This document shows, piece after piece, positions 32,978-40,705 of a DNA stretch of 47,007 nt (positions within the stretch are counted from its first letter, which is position 1; every line of letters starts with the position of its first letter). The notes below the pieces were generated by a model. The model was not told the DNA's origin. It searched no databases and worked only from the letters and a program-made list of their open reading frames with translations. This DNA comes from Candidatus Neptunochlamydia vexilliferae. Lineage in GTDB: Bacteria > Chlamydiota > Chlamydiia > Chlamydiales > Simkaniaceae. The stretch spans positions 1 to 47,007 of the forward strand of contig NZ_JAAEJV010000012.1 in NCBI RefSeq assembly GCF_015356785.1, given 5' to 3'. A program made the translations under genes and the position numbers.

Positions 32978-33142
32978 GCCTATCTGCAAATTCAAACACC
33001 CTTTCTTTTCGTGCTTTCTGCATCTTTTTGGAAACTGATTTTTCGGCCTTGTCTTTTGGACAATGTCCTCAAATCAGTTTCCAAAAATCTGCTAGAAAAT
33101 CAATCAAAAATCAAGAGTATTCTAATTCACAGATAGGTTCAC
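32974..33142. repeat. palindromic element P4 (169 bp) between lolD and ugd
   Basis: Outer arms GTGAgCCTATCTG (32974-32986) and CAGATAGGtTCAC (33130-33142); perfect inner stem TTTTTGGAAACTGATTT (33025-33041) against its inverse at 33071-33087; apical hairpin TTGTC/GACAA. The apex matches that of the element 800 bp upstream. The left end holds the lolD stop codon, and the right end abuts the ugd start and supplies its AGG ribosome binding site. Confidence 0.85.
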
Positions 33143-33143
33143 A

Positions 33144-34502
33144 ATGATAGTTGTTATTGGTGTGGGATATGTGGGGCTTGTCACGGGAACCTGTTTTGCA
33201 GAGATGGGGCATGAGGTTACTTGCGTCGATATTGACCAAGAAAAGATCGAAGGGCTTAAAAAAGGGACCATCCCTTTCTATGAGCCAGGACTCAAAGAGC
33301 TCGTCACCCGGAACCAAAAAGAGGGTCGCCTCACCTTTACCACCAAGCTGTCCGAAGCAGCGATCTACTTCATCGCCGTTGGCACTCCCTCGAAAAAAGG
33401 GGGCGCTGCCGACCTCTCTCAAGTCGAAGCTGCAGTGGAAGCGATCAGCGAAAAGATGACCGGCTACACCGTCATCGTCAACAAATCAACCGTTCCTGTC
33501 GGAACCGCCAAAAAACTCAAAAACCATATCCTCTCCAATCATCCTTTTGATATTGTTTCTTGTCCTGAGTTCCTCAAAGAAGGGACAGCCATCGAAGATT
33601 GTATGAAGCCCGACCGCATTGTGATCGGAAGCGATAGTGAGAAAGCCACCCAAGTTGTAAAGCGGCTTTACATCCCTTTTACCCTCAATCACGATCGGAT
33701 TTTGGTGATGGACCTCGCCTCGGCAGAGCTGACCAAGTATGCTTCGAATGCGATGCTTGCCACCCGCATCTCTTTTATGAACGAGCTATCAGGAATTTGT
33801 GAAAAGGTGGGGGCGAATATTAACCAGGTCCGGATCGGGATGAGTGGGGACCACCGGATTGGGTATCACTTCCTCTATGCAGGGGCAGGCTACGGCGGTT
33901 CTTGCTTTCCGAAGGATATCCGCGCCCTCCGCGCCCTTGCTGAAGAGCTTGGCTGTGACACCCCCCTTATCGAAGCGGTTGAAACGATCAACGAAAAACA
34001 GAAAAAACGCCTTTTCAAAAGACTTTCTAGCTACTTTTCTAAAAAAGGTGGCCTAGAGGGAAAAACGATTGCGATTTGGGGCCTTGCTTTTAAGCCCAAC
34101 ACCGATGACATGCGCGAAGCGCCCTCTCTTACCCTGATCGACGCTCTTTTAAAGAAGGGAGTGCGCCTCCGCGTTTATGATCCCGTAGCAATGGAAAATG
34201 CTAAAAAGGCGATCGATGGCCCTGTCCGCTTTTGTCTGAGCGAGTATCAAGCGGCCCAAAATGCCGATGCGATCGTTCTGGTGACCGAGTGGAAACAATT
34301 TCGGTTTGTCAATTTAAAGACTGTTTTGTCTAAAATGAAAGGGAGCGCCTTTTTTGATGGACGGAACCAGTACAACCCTCAAGAGATGGGGGCGAAGGGG
34401 TTCCACTATGTGGGCGTTGGAGTTCCCCCGACTAAGGGAGCTCTTTTAAAGAAACTCCTTAGGACCCAAAAGAGCTATGATACTGCGCTCCTTGATCAAT
34501 AA
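33144..34502 (+). CDS. ugd: UDP-glucose 6-dehydrogenase
   Basis: A 452-aa enzyme of the UDP-glucose/GDP-mannose dehydrogenase family, oxidising UDP-glucose to UDP-glucuronate. The NAD fold VIGVGYVGLVTGT starts at residue 4, KSTVPVGTAKKL at about 114-125, CPEFLKEGTAIEDCM at 140-154, and the catalytic cysteine C254 in GYGGSCFPKDIRAL. The closing domain GLAFKPNTDDMREAPS is complete. UDP-glucuronate would feed surface polysaccharide or sugar-lipid synthesis, consistent with the sugar transferase and galE genes downstream. UDP-glucose rather than GDP-mannose specificity is likely from the pattern but not certain. It overlaps ispA by 26 bases. Confidence 0.92.
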   Translation: MIVVIGVGYVGLVTGTCFAEMGHEVTCVDIDQEKIEGLKKGTIPFYEPGLKELVTRNQKEGRLTFTTKLSEAAIYFIAVGTPSKKGGAADLSQVEAAVEAISEKMTGYTVIVNKSTVPVGTAKKLKNHILSNHPFDIVSCPEFLKEGTAIEDCMKPDRIVIGSDSEKATQVVKRLYIPFTLNHDRILVMDLASAELTKYASNAMLATRISFMNELSGICEKVGANINQVRIGMSGDHRIGYHFLYAGAGYGGSCFPKDIRALRALAEELGCDTPLIEAVETINEKQKKRLFKRLSSYFSKKGGLEGKTIAIWGLAFKPNTDDMREAPSLTLIDALLKKGVRLRVYDPVAMENAKKAIDGPVRFCLSEYQAAQNADAIVLVTEWKQFRFVNLKTVLSKMKGSAFFDGRNQYNPQEMGAKGFHYVGVGVPPTKGALLKKLLRTQKSYDTALLDQ

Positions 34503-35313
34503 ACACCTAGAAAAACTTCTCCCTCCAGGAAAGGGACCCCACGCTCCCCTATTTGAAGCGGCTCGCTACTCACTCCTCCTTCCTGGCAAGCGGCTCCGCC
34601 CTGAGCTCCTCCTCAAAGTGCTCGATGCTTATGACATTCCAGCCCATGAGGGACTCGATGCTGCAGCCGCTCTTGAGATGATCCACACCTACTCCCTAAT
34701 CCATGATGACCTTCCCTGCATGGACGATGATGACCTCCGCCGAGGAAAACCGACCCTCCACAAGGTTTACGACGAAGGGCAAGCGGTCCTTGCCGGAGAC
34801 TTCCTCCTTACCTACGCTTTTGAAGTCCTTGCCAAAAGCGCCGTCCCCCGCGAGGTGATCACGATCTTTGCAAAAGCGGCTGGCGGACATGGGATGATCG
34901 GCGGGCAGGTGATCGACCTCCTTTCCGAAGGAAAAGAGATCGACTGGGACACCCTTAAGCAGATGTACCTCGGAAAAACCGCCGCCCTTTTCTCCGCAGC
35001 TCTTGAAGCAGGTGGCGTCATTGCGGGGGCAAGCACTGAAGACCAAGCCGCCCTCAAAGAGGCGGGAAACTACTATGGAATTTCCTTCCAGATCCAAGAC
35101 GATATCCTGGATGAAACAGGAACCGAAGAATCAATGGGAAAGCCGGTGGGCTCCGATGTTGCCAACCGTAAAGCCAATATCCTTACTCTTTTTGGCCGGG
35201 CGCGCGCAGAAGCGCTGGCCCAAACCTTTATGGGCCTGGCAAAAAAATCCATTCCTCCATCTTGTGCATCCTTTTCGGGAAAAATGGAGAGTCTGCAAAT
35301 CTCCTATACTTAA
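34477..35313 (+). CDS. ispA: polyprenyl (farnesyl) diphosphate synthase, C-terminus replaced by an insertion
   Basis: A trans-isoprenyl diphosphate synthase of the IspA type, making C15 (or C20) diphosphate. The first aspartate motif is LIHDDLPCMDDDDLRRGKPT (about residues 74-93) and the second is FQIQDDILDETG (about 205-216), with PGKRLRPELL near 36-45, so the active site is complete. After residue 252 (M of QTFM) the native tail is replaced by about 26 residues read from a palindromic element. Deleting that element plus one copy of the 9-bp repeat CCTTTATGG joins the gene to DEAISILPEEVSLF and a stop at 35899-35901, a plausible original end. The enzyme may still be active but has lost its last helix. 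Confidence 0.88.
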   Translation: MILRSLINKHLEKLLPPGKGPHAPLFEAARYSLLLPGKRLRPELLLKVLDAYDIPAHEGLDAAAALEMIHTYSLIHDDLPCMDDDDLRRGKPTLHKVYDEGQAVLAGDFLLTYAFEVLAKSAVPREVITIFAKAAGGHGMIGGQVIDLLSEGKEIDWDTLKQMYLGKTAALFSAALEAGGVIAGASTEDQAALKEAGNYYGISFQIQDDILDETGTEESMGKPVGSDVANRKANILTLFGRARAEALAQTFMGLAKKSIPPSCASFSGKMESLQISYT

Positions 35314-35848
35314 GGCATATGTCGATTTGCAGACTCTCCATTTTTTCTCGAAAATTATTGCAAAATCTGGCATAGTTCAAAATAGGGTAACAATTTTTGG
35401 TCTTATGAAAGATACGTCGGGGGCAAGCCCCCTGCTGCCCCCTTGAGCTTCAATCTGGCAAGCCAAATCGACCCTCCTCGGGGGGCCGTGCAAAGCACTG
35501 TTCCACCCCTCGTGCGGGGCGATTTTGCAGAGCCATTTTGAAGCCGCGGACAGCTCACCGCATGGCTTTTCTTCGCCTTCGGCTCCGAAGCCATGTCAGT
35601 TCGCTGGAAAGGTTCTTTCCTAGAAAACCTTGCACATCTTTCACCAAGGAACAAGCCTCTTTTTTTCCAGGTTTTTAGCCACTTACCATATTCGCTTTGC
35701 TCGACTTTCAGCTTAACAAAAAAAATCCACTGAACCGACACAGCTTCGGAGCCGAAGGCGAAGAAAAGCTACGTCGTGAAGTGTTACCTCAGCATGCTGT
35801 ATTTTGAACCATGCCCAAAATCTGAAGAAAGCGACTTTCTTGCCAGGC
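35234..35848. mobile_element. palindromic element P5 inserted in ispA, itself split by repeat copy B
   Basis: The ends are GCCTGGCAA (35234-35242) and TTGCCAGGC (35840-35848), flanked by a perfect 9-bp direct repeat CCTTTATGG (35225-35233 and 35849-35857). The inner stem AAATGGAGAGTCTGCAAATC (ending 35301) pairs with GATTTGCAGACTCTCCATTT (from 35324). Removing repeat copy B and its 9-bp duplication leaves 160 bp, the size of the other elements of this class. This copy shows that such palindromes transpose. Confidence 0.88.
35370..35815. repeat. dispersed repeat family R, copy B (446 bp)
   Basis: The ends CATAGTTCAAAATA (35371) and TATTTTGAACCATG (to 35813) are inverted, and the element is flanked by a perfect 9-bp duplication CAAAATCTG (35361-35369 and 35816-35824). 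Relative to copy A it is inverted and lacks a block of about 230 bp. It sits in the right arm of the palindromic element in ispA, so it arrived later. The frames inside (for example minus strand 35403-35741) are shared with copy A and look non-coding. Confidence 0.88.
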
Positions 35849-35912
35849 CCTTTATGGACGAAGCGATCAGCATCCTCCCTGAAGAGGTTTCATTATTCTA
35901 AAAATTTTACCA

Positions 35913-35941
35913 TTGATCCCTTTACTCGTATGCTGTAAAAT
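35913..35941 (+). promoter_or_regulatory. promoter placing the transcription start at the ATG
   Basis: TTGATC (35913-35918), a 17-base spacer and TAAAAT (35936-35941). The expected transcription start is at about 35948, the first base of the start codon, so the transcript would be leaderless. Confidence 0.5.
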
Positions 35942-35947
35942 GGGGGA

Positions 35948-37528
35948 ATGAAAAAGTTACCCATTGGCATCCAGAGCTTAAGCAAAATCCTCGCAAATAG
36001 AGACTATGTCTACGTAGACAAGACCGGGTTTGCTAAAAAGCTCATCGATGAAGGAGCTCCTTACTACTTTATCTCTCGTCCCAGAAGATTTGGAAAGTCT
36101 TTATTCCTAAATACATTAGAAGAAATTTTTAAGGGGAATAAAGAGCTATTTAAGGGATGTGCTATTTACGAAAGCGACTACGGCTGGGAAAAACATCCCG
36201 TTGTTCATTTAGACTTTTCAAAAATTGCAAACCATACCTTCGAACATCTTGAGACAGCATTAAAAGTTCGCCTTGAAATCATTGCCAAAGAGCATGACAT
36301 CTCTATCATCACAACCGATGTCCAAGTGGCTCTTGACACACTTATCGTTGGATTATCAAACAAGTATGGGAGTAGAGTCGTTGTTCTTGTTGATGAATAT
36401 GACAAACCCATTATCGATCGCTTAAGTGACATCGATACCGCCAGGCAAAATAGAGATCTCCTTAGAGGTTTCTTTGGAACGTTAAAAGGGACAGATGCGC
36501 ACCTCCGATTTACATTTGTGACAGGGATTAGTAAATTTTCTCAGGTTTCTCTTTTCTCGGGCCTCAACAACCTCAAAGACATCACAATGGACCCGAGATA
36601 TGCGACGATGGTGGGCTATACACAAGAACAGCTTGCCTTTACCTTTCAAGAGCACATTGCAGCAATGGTAAAAAGGCAAGGCAAAAAAGAGAGCGAGATC
36701 TTTGCTGAAGCAAAGGAGTGGTACAATGGATATCGGTTTTCAAATAGCGATGCCTGCGTTTACAACCCTTTTTCTACCCTCAACTTCATGGATAGACAAG
36801 AGGCTGAGCCCTACTGGTACAGCAGTGGAACTCCCTCGTTTCTCATCCGCGAAGTAGAAAAGCACCCACAGTCTGTTGTTCCCTTAAATGGAGTTTCAGC
36901 AAAAAAAAGCGACTTGATGAATATCAGCAGCTTGGGGAAAATCGACCTAGCAGCTCTGATGTTTCAAACCGGTTATCTCACGATTCAGAGCTATAACACC
37001 TCAACCAAACGGCACTTCTTAGGTTTTCCTAACCGGGAAGTTAAGGAGGCCTTCCTAGACTCTCTCCTCGGCCATTTTGCAACGATTAATCCAACAGTCT
37101 CCTCCAAGTGGCAAGATTTTTTGACAAACCAAGACCTTACCTCCTTCTGTAACGAAATGAAAGCGATGCTTGCCGCCTTCCCCTATCAGCTCTTCGTCAA
37201 AGCAACTGAAGCAACCTATCAGTCTGTCCTTCTAGGAATCCTTAAGGAGATGGATTTTGAGGTGGAGGCTGAGCAGACAACCAATATAGGACGGACAGAT
37301 CTCATTATAGAAATGGAGCACACCACCTACATCTTCGAACTAAAGCTCAATGGCTCTCCAGAAGAAGCTTTAGCACAAATCCATAAGCGAAAATATTTCG
37401 AGCGCTACACCCACAAAAAAAAGAAAATTGCTTTACTAGGTGTAAACTTTTCGTCAGAGTCTCGCTCTATCTCTGCTTGGAAGGGAGAGCTTCTTTCCGA
37501 AACGGGCCAGAAACTCCAAGATCTTTGA
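35948..37528 (+). CDS. AAA-ATPase-like/PD-(D/E)XK nuclease family protein
   Basis: A 526-aa protein of the widespread AAA-ATPase_like (PF09820) plus PDDEXK_9 family, often numerous in host-associated bacteria. The N-terminus PIGIQSLSKILANRDYVYVD and the Walker A-like FISRPRRFGKSLFLNTLEE (about residues 41-59) are typical, with RVVVLVDEYDKPIID as the Walker B block. The C-terminal nuclease-like region shows GRTDLIIEMEHTTYIFELKL split over about residues 455-475, with the D and ExK spacing kept. The cellular role is unknown; a mobile or defence role is only a guess. The promoter suggests a leaderless message. It is not obviously linked to the polysaccharide genes that follow. Confidence 0.85.
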   Translation: MKKLPIGIQSLSKILANRDYVYVDKTGFAKKLIDEGAPYYFISRPRRFGKSLFLNTLEEIFKGNKELFKGCAIYESDYGWEKHPVVHLDFSKIANHTFEHLETALKVRLEIIAKEHDISIITTDVQVALDTLIVGLSNKYGSRVVVLVDEYDKPIIDRLSDIDTARQNRDLLRGFFGTLKGTDAHLRFTFVTGISKFSQVSLFSGLNNLKDITMDPRYATMVGYTQEQLAFTFQEHIAAMVKRQGKKESEIFAEAKEWYNGYRFSNSDACVYNPFSTLNFMDRQEAEPYWYSSGTPSFLIREVEKHPQSVVPLNGVSAKKSDLMNISSLGKIDLAALMFQTGYLTIQSYNTSTKRHFLGFPNREVKEAFLDSLLGHFATINPTVSSKWQDFLTNQDLTSFCNEMKAMLAAFPYQLFVKATEATYQSVLLGILKEMDFEVEAEQTTNIGRTDLIIEMEHTTYIFELKLNGSPEEALAQIHKRKYFERYTHKKKKIALLGVNFSSESRSISAWKGELLSETGQKLQDL

Positions 37529-37550
37529 AATATATCTTAAAAAATGTACA

Positions 37551-38219
37551 ATGCCTCCTATGGAAGCAGTGATAGAAAAAAACACCCATCCCTTCTACCC
37601 TTTTTTCAAGCGCCTTTTCGATCTCGCGTTTAGCACCACTTTCATCACCATTTTCTCACCGGTGTATCTCGCTTTAGCCCTCCTTATTAAGCTGGGATCG
37701 AAGGGACCCATCTTCTATATCGGCAAGCGGCTCGGAAAAGGGGGAAAACATGTCACGATTTACAAGTTCCGGACGATGTATCTCGATGCCGAGGAGCGAC
37801 TCGAGGAAATGCTCAAAAATAACCCGAAGATGCGGGAAGAGTGGGAGGTGTACCAAAAGCTCCAAGATGATCCTCGCTGCACCCCGATCGGAAAATTCTT
37901 AAGAAAAACATCGCTCGATGAGTTTCCCCAGTTTTTGAATGTCATTAAGGGTGACCTCAGCGTTGTCGGTCCCCGCCCTCACTACATCGAAGAGCTTGAG
38001 GGAGAGAGGAACAGCCCCTTAAAAAAATATGCCCAGTTTGTCTTGTCGGTCAAACCGGGTATTACGGGTCTATGGCAAATCTCTGGACGGAACCATCTTT
38101 CCTATGAGGATCGGGTGGAGCTCGACAGCCTTTACTACAAAAAACAATCGTTTTTCTACGATCTGATGGTTGTGCTAAAGACGATTCCTCTTGTTCTTAT
38201 TTCACGAGGAGCAGTGTAG
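37551..38219 (+). CDS. undecaprenyl-phosphate sugar phosphotransferase (bacterial sugar transferase)
   Basis: A 222-aa membrane enzyme of the bacterial sugar transferase family (PF02397), of the small monotopic phosphoglycosyl transferase type. It has one N-terminal membrane segment (FSTTFITIFSPVYLALALLI, about residues 26-45), then IYKFRTMYLDAEER, the catalytic DE pair in TSLDEFPQFLNVIKGDLSVVGPRP (split), and the C-terminal KPGITGLWQISGRN. Such enzymes place the first sugar phosphate on a lipid carrier to begin an O-chain, capsule or glycan. ATG 37551 or 37560 are both possible. It overlaps galE by one base, forming an operon galE-MreD-like-suhB. In a chlamydia this hints at an unusual surface glycan. 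Confidence 0.93.
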   Translation: MPPMEAVIEKNTHPFYPFFKRLFDLAFSTTFITIFSPVYLALALLIKLGSKGPIFYIGKRLGKGGKHVTIYKFRTMYLDAEERLEEMLKNNPKMREEWEVYQKLQDDPRCTPIGKFLRKTSLDEFPQFLNVIKGDLSVVGPRPHYIEELEGERNSPLKKYAQFVLSVKPGITGLWQISGRNHLSYEDRVELDSLYYKKQSFFYDLMVVLKTIPLVLISRGAV

Positions 38220-39181
38220 TGGACCGCATCCTTGTCACTGGAGGGGCGGGATATATTGGAAGTCACATCTGTAAAGCGCTTGCTCAAAAAGGGTACGAGC
38301 CGGTCACGCTCGACAACCTCTCTTTAGGTCATGCGTGGGCCGTCAAGTGGGGTCCTCTTATCGAAGGAGACATTGGAGACCAAGAGCTTGTCCGGAAAGT
38401 GATCGATGACTACCAAGTTGTCGGCACAATCCACCTCGCCGCCCTTTCGAATGTGCGAGAGTCTGAGCAAATCCCCCTAGCCTACTACCAAAACAATGTG
38501 GAAAAAACGGTTAATCTTCTTCAGGTTCTAGAGGAGAGGGTCCCTTGCTTTGTCTTTTCAAGCACCTGCGCTGTCTATGGAATACCCCAGCACGTTCCGA
38601 TAGAGGAAACCCATCCGCAGTATCCCATCAGTACCTATGGAGAGTCAAAGTGGATGGTTGAAAAGGCCCTCCAAAAAACAGGCTTAAGAGTTGCCACCCT
38701 CCGCTACTTTAATGCTTCCGGAGCTGATCCCGAAGGGGAAATCGGCGAATGCCATACCCCAGAAACCCACCTCATTCCCCTTTTGATTCAAACGGCAATG
38801 GGGCAAAGAGAGACCTTTACCCTTTATGGGAATGACCACGACACTCCAGACGGCACACCGATCCGCGATTTCATTCATGTGACCGACCTGGCTGATGCCC
38901 ATGTCCTTGCCCTTGAAAAACTCCTAAAAGGAGAAAAAGCGCTCACCCTCAACTTAGGAACGGGGAAAGGATACTCGGTGCAAGAGGTGATCGAAACACT
39001 TAACCACCCAATTTCCCTTATCCAAGGGGAGCGGTTTGCGGGTGATCCCCCCATTTTGGTGGCAGGTGCCAGTCAAGCCAAAGACGTTTTAGGTTGGGAG
39101 CCAAAATATTCTGACCTATCGACCATTTTAGAAACCGCTTGGAGGTGGCACCAGTGCCCTATTTCTTCGTCGCTCTCTTAA
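38219..39181 (+). CDS. galE: UDP-glucose 4-epimerase
   Basis: A 320-aa short-chain dehydrogenase-fold epimerase converting UDP-glucose and UDP-galactose. GGAGYIGSHICKAL at residues 8-21 binds NAD; FSSTCAVYGIP, the catalytic Y and K in YGESKWMVEKAL, and ASGADPEGEIGECH are diagnostic of GalE. The start is GTG 38219, whose G is the last base of the previous gene's TAG stop; GAGGAG lies seven bases upstream. It shares an operon with the sugar transferase and overlaps the next gene by 28 bases. UDP-GlcNAc epimerase activity is an alternative. Confidence 0.93.
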   Translation: MDRILVTGGAGYIGSHICKALAQKGYEPVTLDNLSLGHAWAVKWGPLIEGDIGDQELVRKVIDDYQVVGTIHLAALSNVRESEQIPLAYYQNNVEKTVNLLQVLEERVPCFVFSSTCAVYGIPQHVPIEETHPQYPISTYGESKWMVEKALQKTGLRVATLRYFNASGADPEGEIGECHTPETHLIPLLIQTAMGQRETFTLYGNDHDTPDGTPIRDFIHVTDLADAHVLALEKLLKGEKALTLNLGTGKGYSVQEVIETLNHPISLIQGERFAGDPPILVAGASQAKDVLGWEPKYSDLSTILETAWRWHQCPISSSLS

Positions 39182-39654
39182 GCGCCCTTTTACTCCCCTT
39201 TCCCCTTCAGTTTTTTGCCCCCTTCTTTGCCCTTTTGTATCGACGCGCCTCGCTTCTCAAATCCCTTTGGGTGGCAGCGGGATGCGGCTTCATCCTCGAT
39301 CTTCTTTCCACCTCCCCTTTTGGCCTTCAGCCCCTCATTGCAGTCTGCGTCACCCTCATCCTCTACCGCTACCGGATCTATGTGATCGACAAAGCCATTG
39401 GCTTTGTCTCTTATACTGCGCTTATTGCCTTTACCTGGACCCTCCTGGCCCGCCTCTCCCTTTTCCTGTATGATCTCTCTTTCCCCCTCACTTTTAAGGG
39501 AGTCGCGACCGACCTGATGATTTTTCCGCTGATCGATGGACTCTACGGCTACCTCTTCTTCTCTTTCCCCTTGACTGTCTGGCGATTAGCAAAACCTTTA
39601 CTTTTGCGTGGATGGTGGTATAAGGAGGAAGAGGAGGAAGTCCATGCCGAATGA
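39154..39654 (+). CDS. MreD-like small membrane protein
   Basis: A 166-aa hydrophobic protein with about five membrane spans. The phrase AAGCGFILDLLSTSPFGLQPL (in two parts, about residues 33-53) closely resembles the MreD signature around the conserved LLDLLS-G-PLG, and the size and topology fit. MreD acts with MreB, MreC and RodA in cell-wall elongation; MreB and MreC are not in this window. GTG 39154 follows GGAGG at eight bases and is preferred over TTG 39139. It overlaps galE and suhB, so all are cotranscribed. The alternative is an unrelated small membrane protein of a polysaccharide operon. Confidence 0.6.
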   Translation: MPYFFVALLSALLLPFPLQFFAPFFALLYRRASLLKSLWVAAGCGFILDLLSTSPFGLQPLIAVCVTLILYRYRIYVIDKAIGFVSYTALIAFTWTLLARLSLFLYDLSFPLTFKGVATDLMIFPLIDGLYGYLFFSFPLTVWRLAKPLLLRGWWYKEEEEEVHAE

Positions 39655-40468
39655 GCTCGATCTACCCAATCTTCTCCGTTCTCGCCTAACGATGGTAGCC
39701 ACCCTTGCTGCCCTGCAAGCAGGTGAGGTGCTGAAAAAGGGGTTTGGCACCGAGATGCGCTTTGAAAATAAAGAAGGGCGTCATAACATTGTCACCGAGT
39801 GGGATAAAAAGGTCGAAGAGACGATCATTAAAACGATTAAGACCCACTTTCCGGAGCATGCTTTCCTCGCTGAGGAAAGTGGCGAATCGGGAACCCAAAA
39901 AGAGGGGGTCTTATGGGTGATCGATCCTATTGATGGAACGGTCAATTTTGCCCATAAAATTCCGATGTTTTCGGTGAGCATCGCCGCTGCTTTTCAGGGA
40001 GATATCCTCGCCGGAGTGGTCTATAATCCGATGACCGACGAGCTCTTTATTGCTGAAAAGGGGATGGGAACGTTCCTCAATGGAGAAAAACTCAAAGTCA
40101 CCGAGACGGCGGTTATCGACAGCGCCATCGCTGCAACCGGTTTTCCCTATAATGTGCATGAAAATCCCCTCTCTTGCTTGGATCATTTTAACACATTTGC
40201 TAAGATGGAGATTCCCATTCGACGGATCGGGTCGGCAGCTCTTGATTTAGCTTACCTGGCAGCAGGCCGTTTTGACGCCTTCTGGGAGGCCTCTTTAAGA
40301 CCCTGGGACTATGCTGCAGGAAAACTCCTGATCGAAGAAGCAGGAGGCACCTTTACCAACTTTGAGGGTAGCCCCTATACCTCTTTAGAAGAGGGACCCG
40401 TGATCGCCTCGAATGGACTCCTGCACGAGCAGATGAGTAAGAGGATTAATACCAAATCGGAAAAATAA
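39644..40468 (+). CDS. suhB: inositol monophosphatase family protein
   Basis: A 274-aa magnesium-dependent sugar phosphatase of the IMPase/SuhB family. The three metal motifs are complete: FLAEESGESG (about residues 66-75), WVIDPIDGTVNFAHKIP (about 88-104) and LRPWDYAAGKLLIEEAGG (about 215-232). It could dephosphorylate inositol phosphate or another sugar phosphate, or serve as SuhB in rRNA antitermination. ATG 39644 is preferred, with GAGGAGGAAG in front; an upstream frame from 39608 is not needed. The last seven codons (NTKSEK and stop) lie within the palindromic element at 40449-40611, so the native C-terminus was probably altered. Confidence 0.92.
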   Translation: MPNELDLPNLLRSRLTMVATLAALQAGEVLKKGFGTEMRFENKEGRHNIVTEWDKKVEETIIKTIKTHFPEHAFLAEESGESGTQKEGVLWVIDPIDGTVNFAHKIPMFSVSIAAAFQGDILAGVVYNPMTDELFIAEKGMGTFLNGEKLKVTETAVIDSAIAATGFPYNVHENPLSCLDHFNTFAKMEIPIRRIGSAALDLAYLAAGRFDAFWEASLRPWDYAAGKLLIEEAGGTFTNFEGSPYTSLEEGPVIASNGLLHEQMSKRINTKSEK

Positions 40469-40611
40469 CTTGGTAAATTGAGCTTGGCCTTTTCGGTTAA
40501 AACTGCATTTTCGATCTCACTAACCAACAAGTGGTTACATCGATCTCCAAACGCAGTTTTTCCTCGAAAACTCTCAAGCTAATTTTGCAATTTATTTTTC
40601 CGAATTGGTAT
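40449..40611. repeat. palindromic element P6 (163 bp) at the end of suhB
   Basis: Outer arms ATACCAAATCGGAAAAATAA (40449 on) against TTATTTTTCCGAATTGGTAT (to 40611), followed by further matches (TTGAGCTTG against CAAGCT) and the inner stem AAAACTGC (40499-40506) against GCAGTTTT, with apex ACCA/TGGT. The left arm is coding (end of suhB with its stop codon). It shares with other elements of the class the octamer CCTTTTCG about 38 bases from the left end. No target duplication is evident. Confidence 0.82.
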
Positions 40612-40640
40612 AAGGCGACCACCGATACAGCTGATTTGTG

Positions 40641-40667
40641 TTGACTTATCACTTTTTTTGGTACAAT
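40641..40667 (+). promoter_or_regulatory. promoter-like sequence upstream of AbiEi
   Basis: TTGACT (40641-40646) and TACAAT (40662-40667) with a short 15-base spacer, 39 bases before the AbiEi start. AbiEi proteins usually repress their own promoter, so the operator is expected here. Confidence 0.4.
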
Positions 40668-40705
40668 ATCACGGATATAGCAAATAATGTCCTAGATTTT
40701 GGTCC

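Noticed and set aside
35403-35741. 112-aa minus-strand frame in repeat copy B
   Set aside because: Same reasoning as for copy A. It ends in the repeat and starts in non-homologous spacer.
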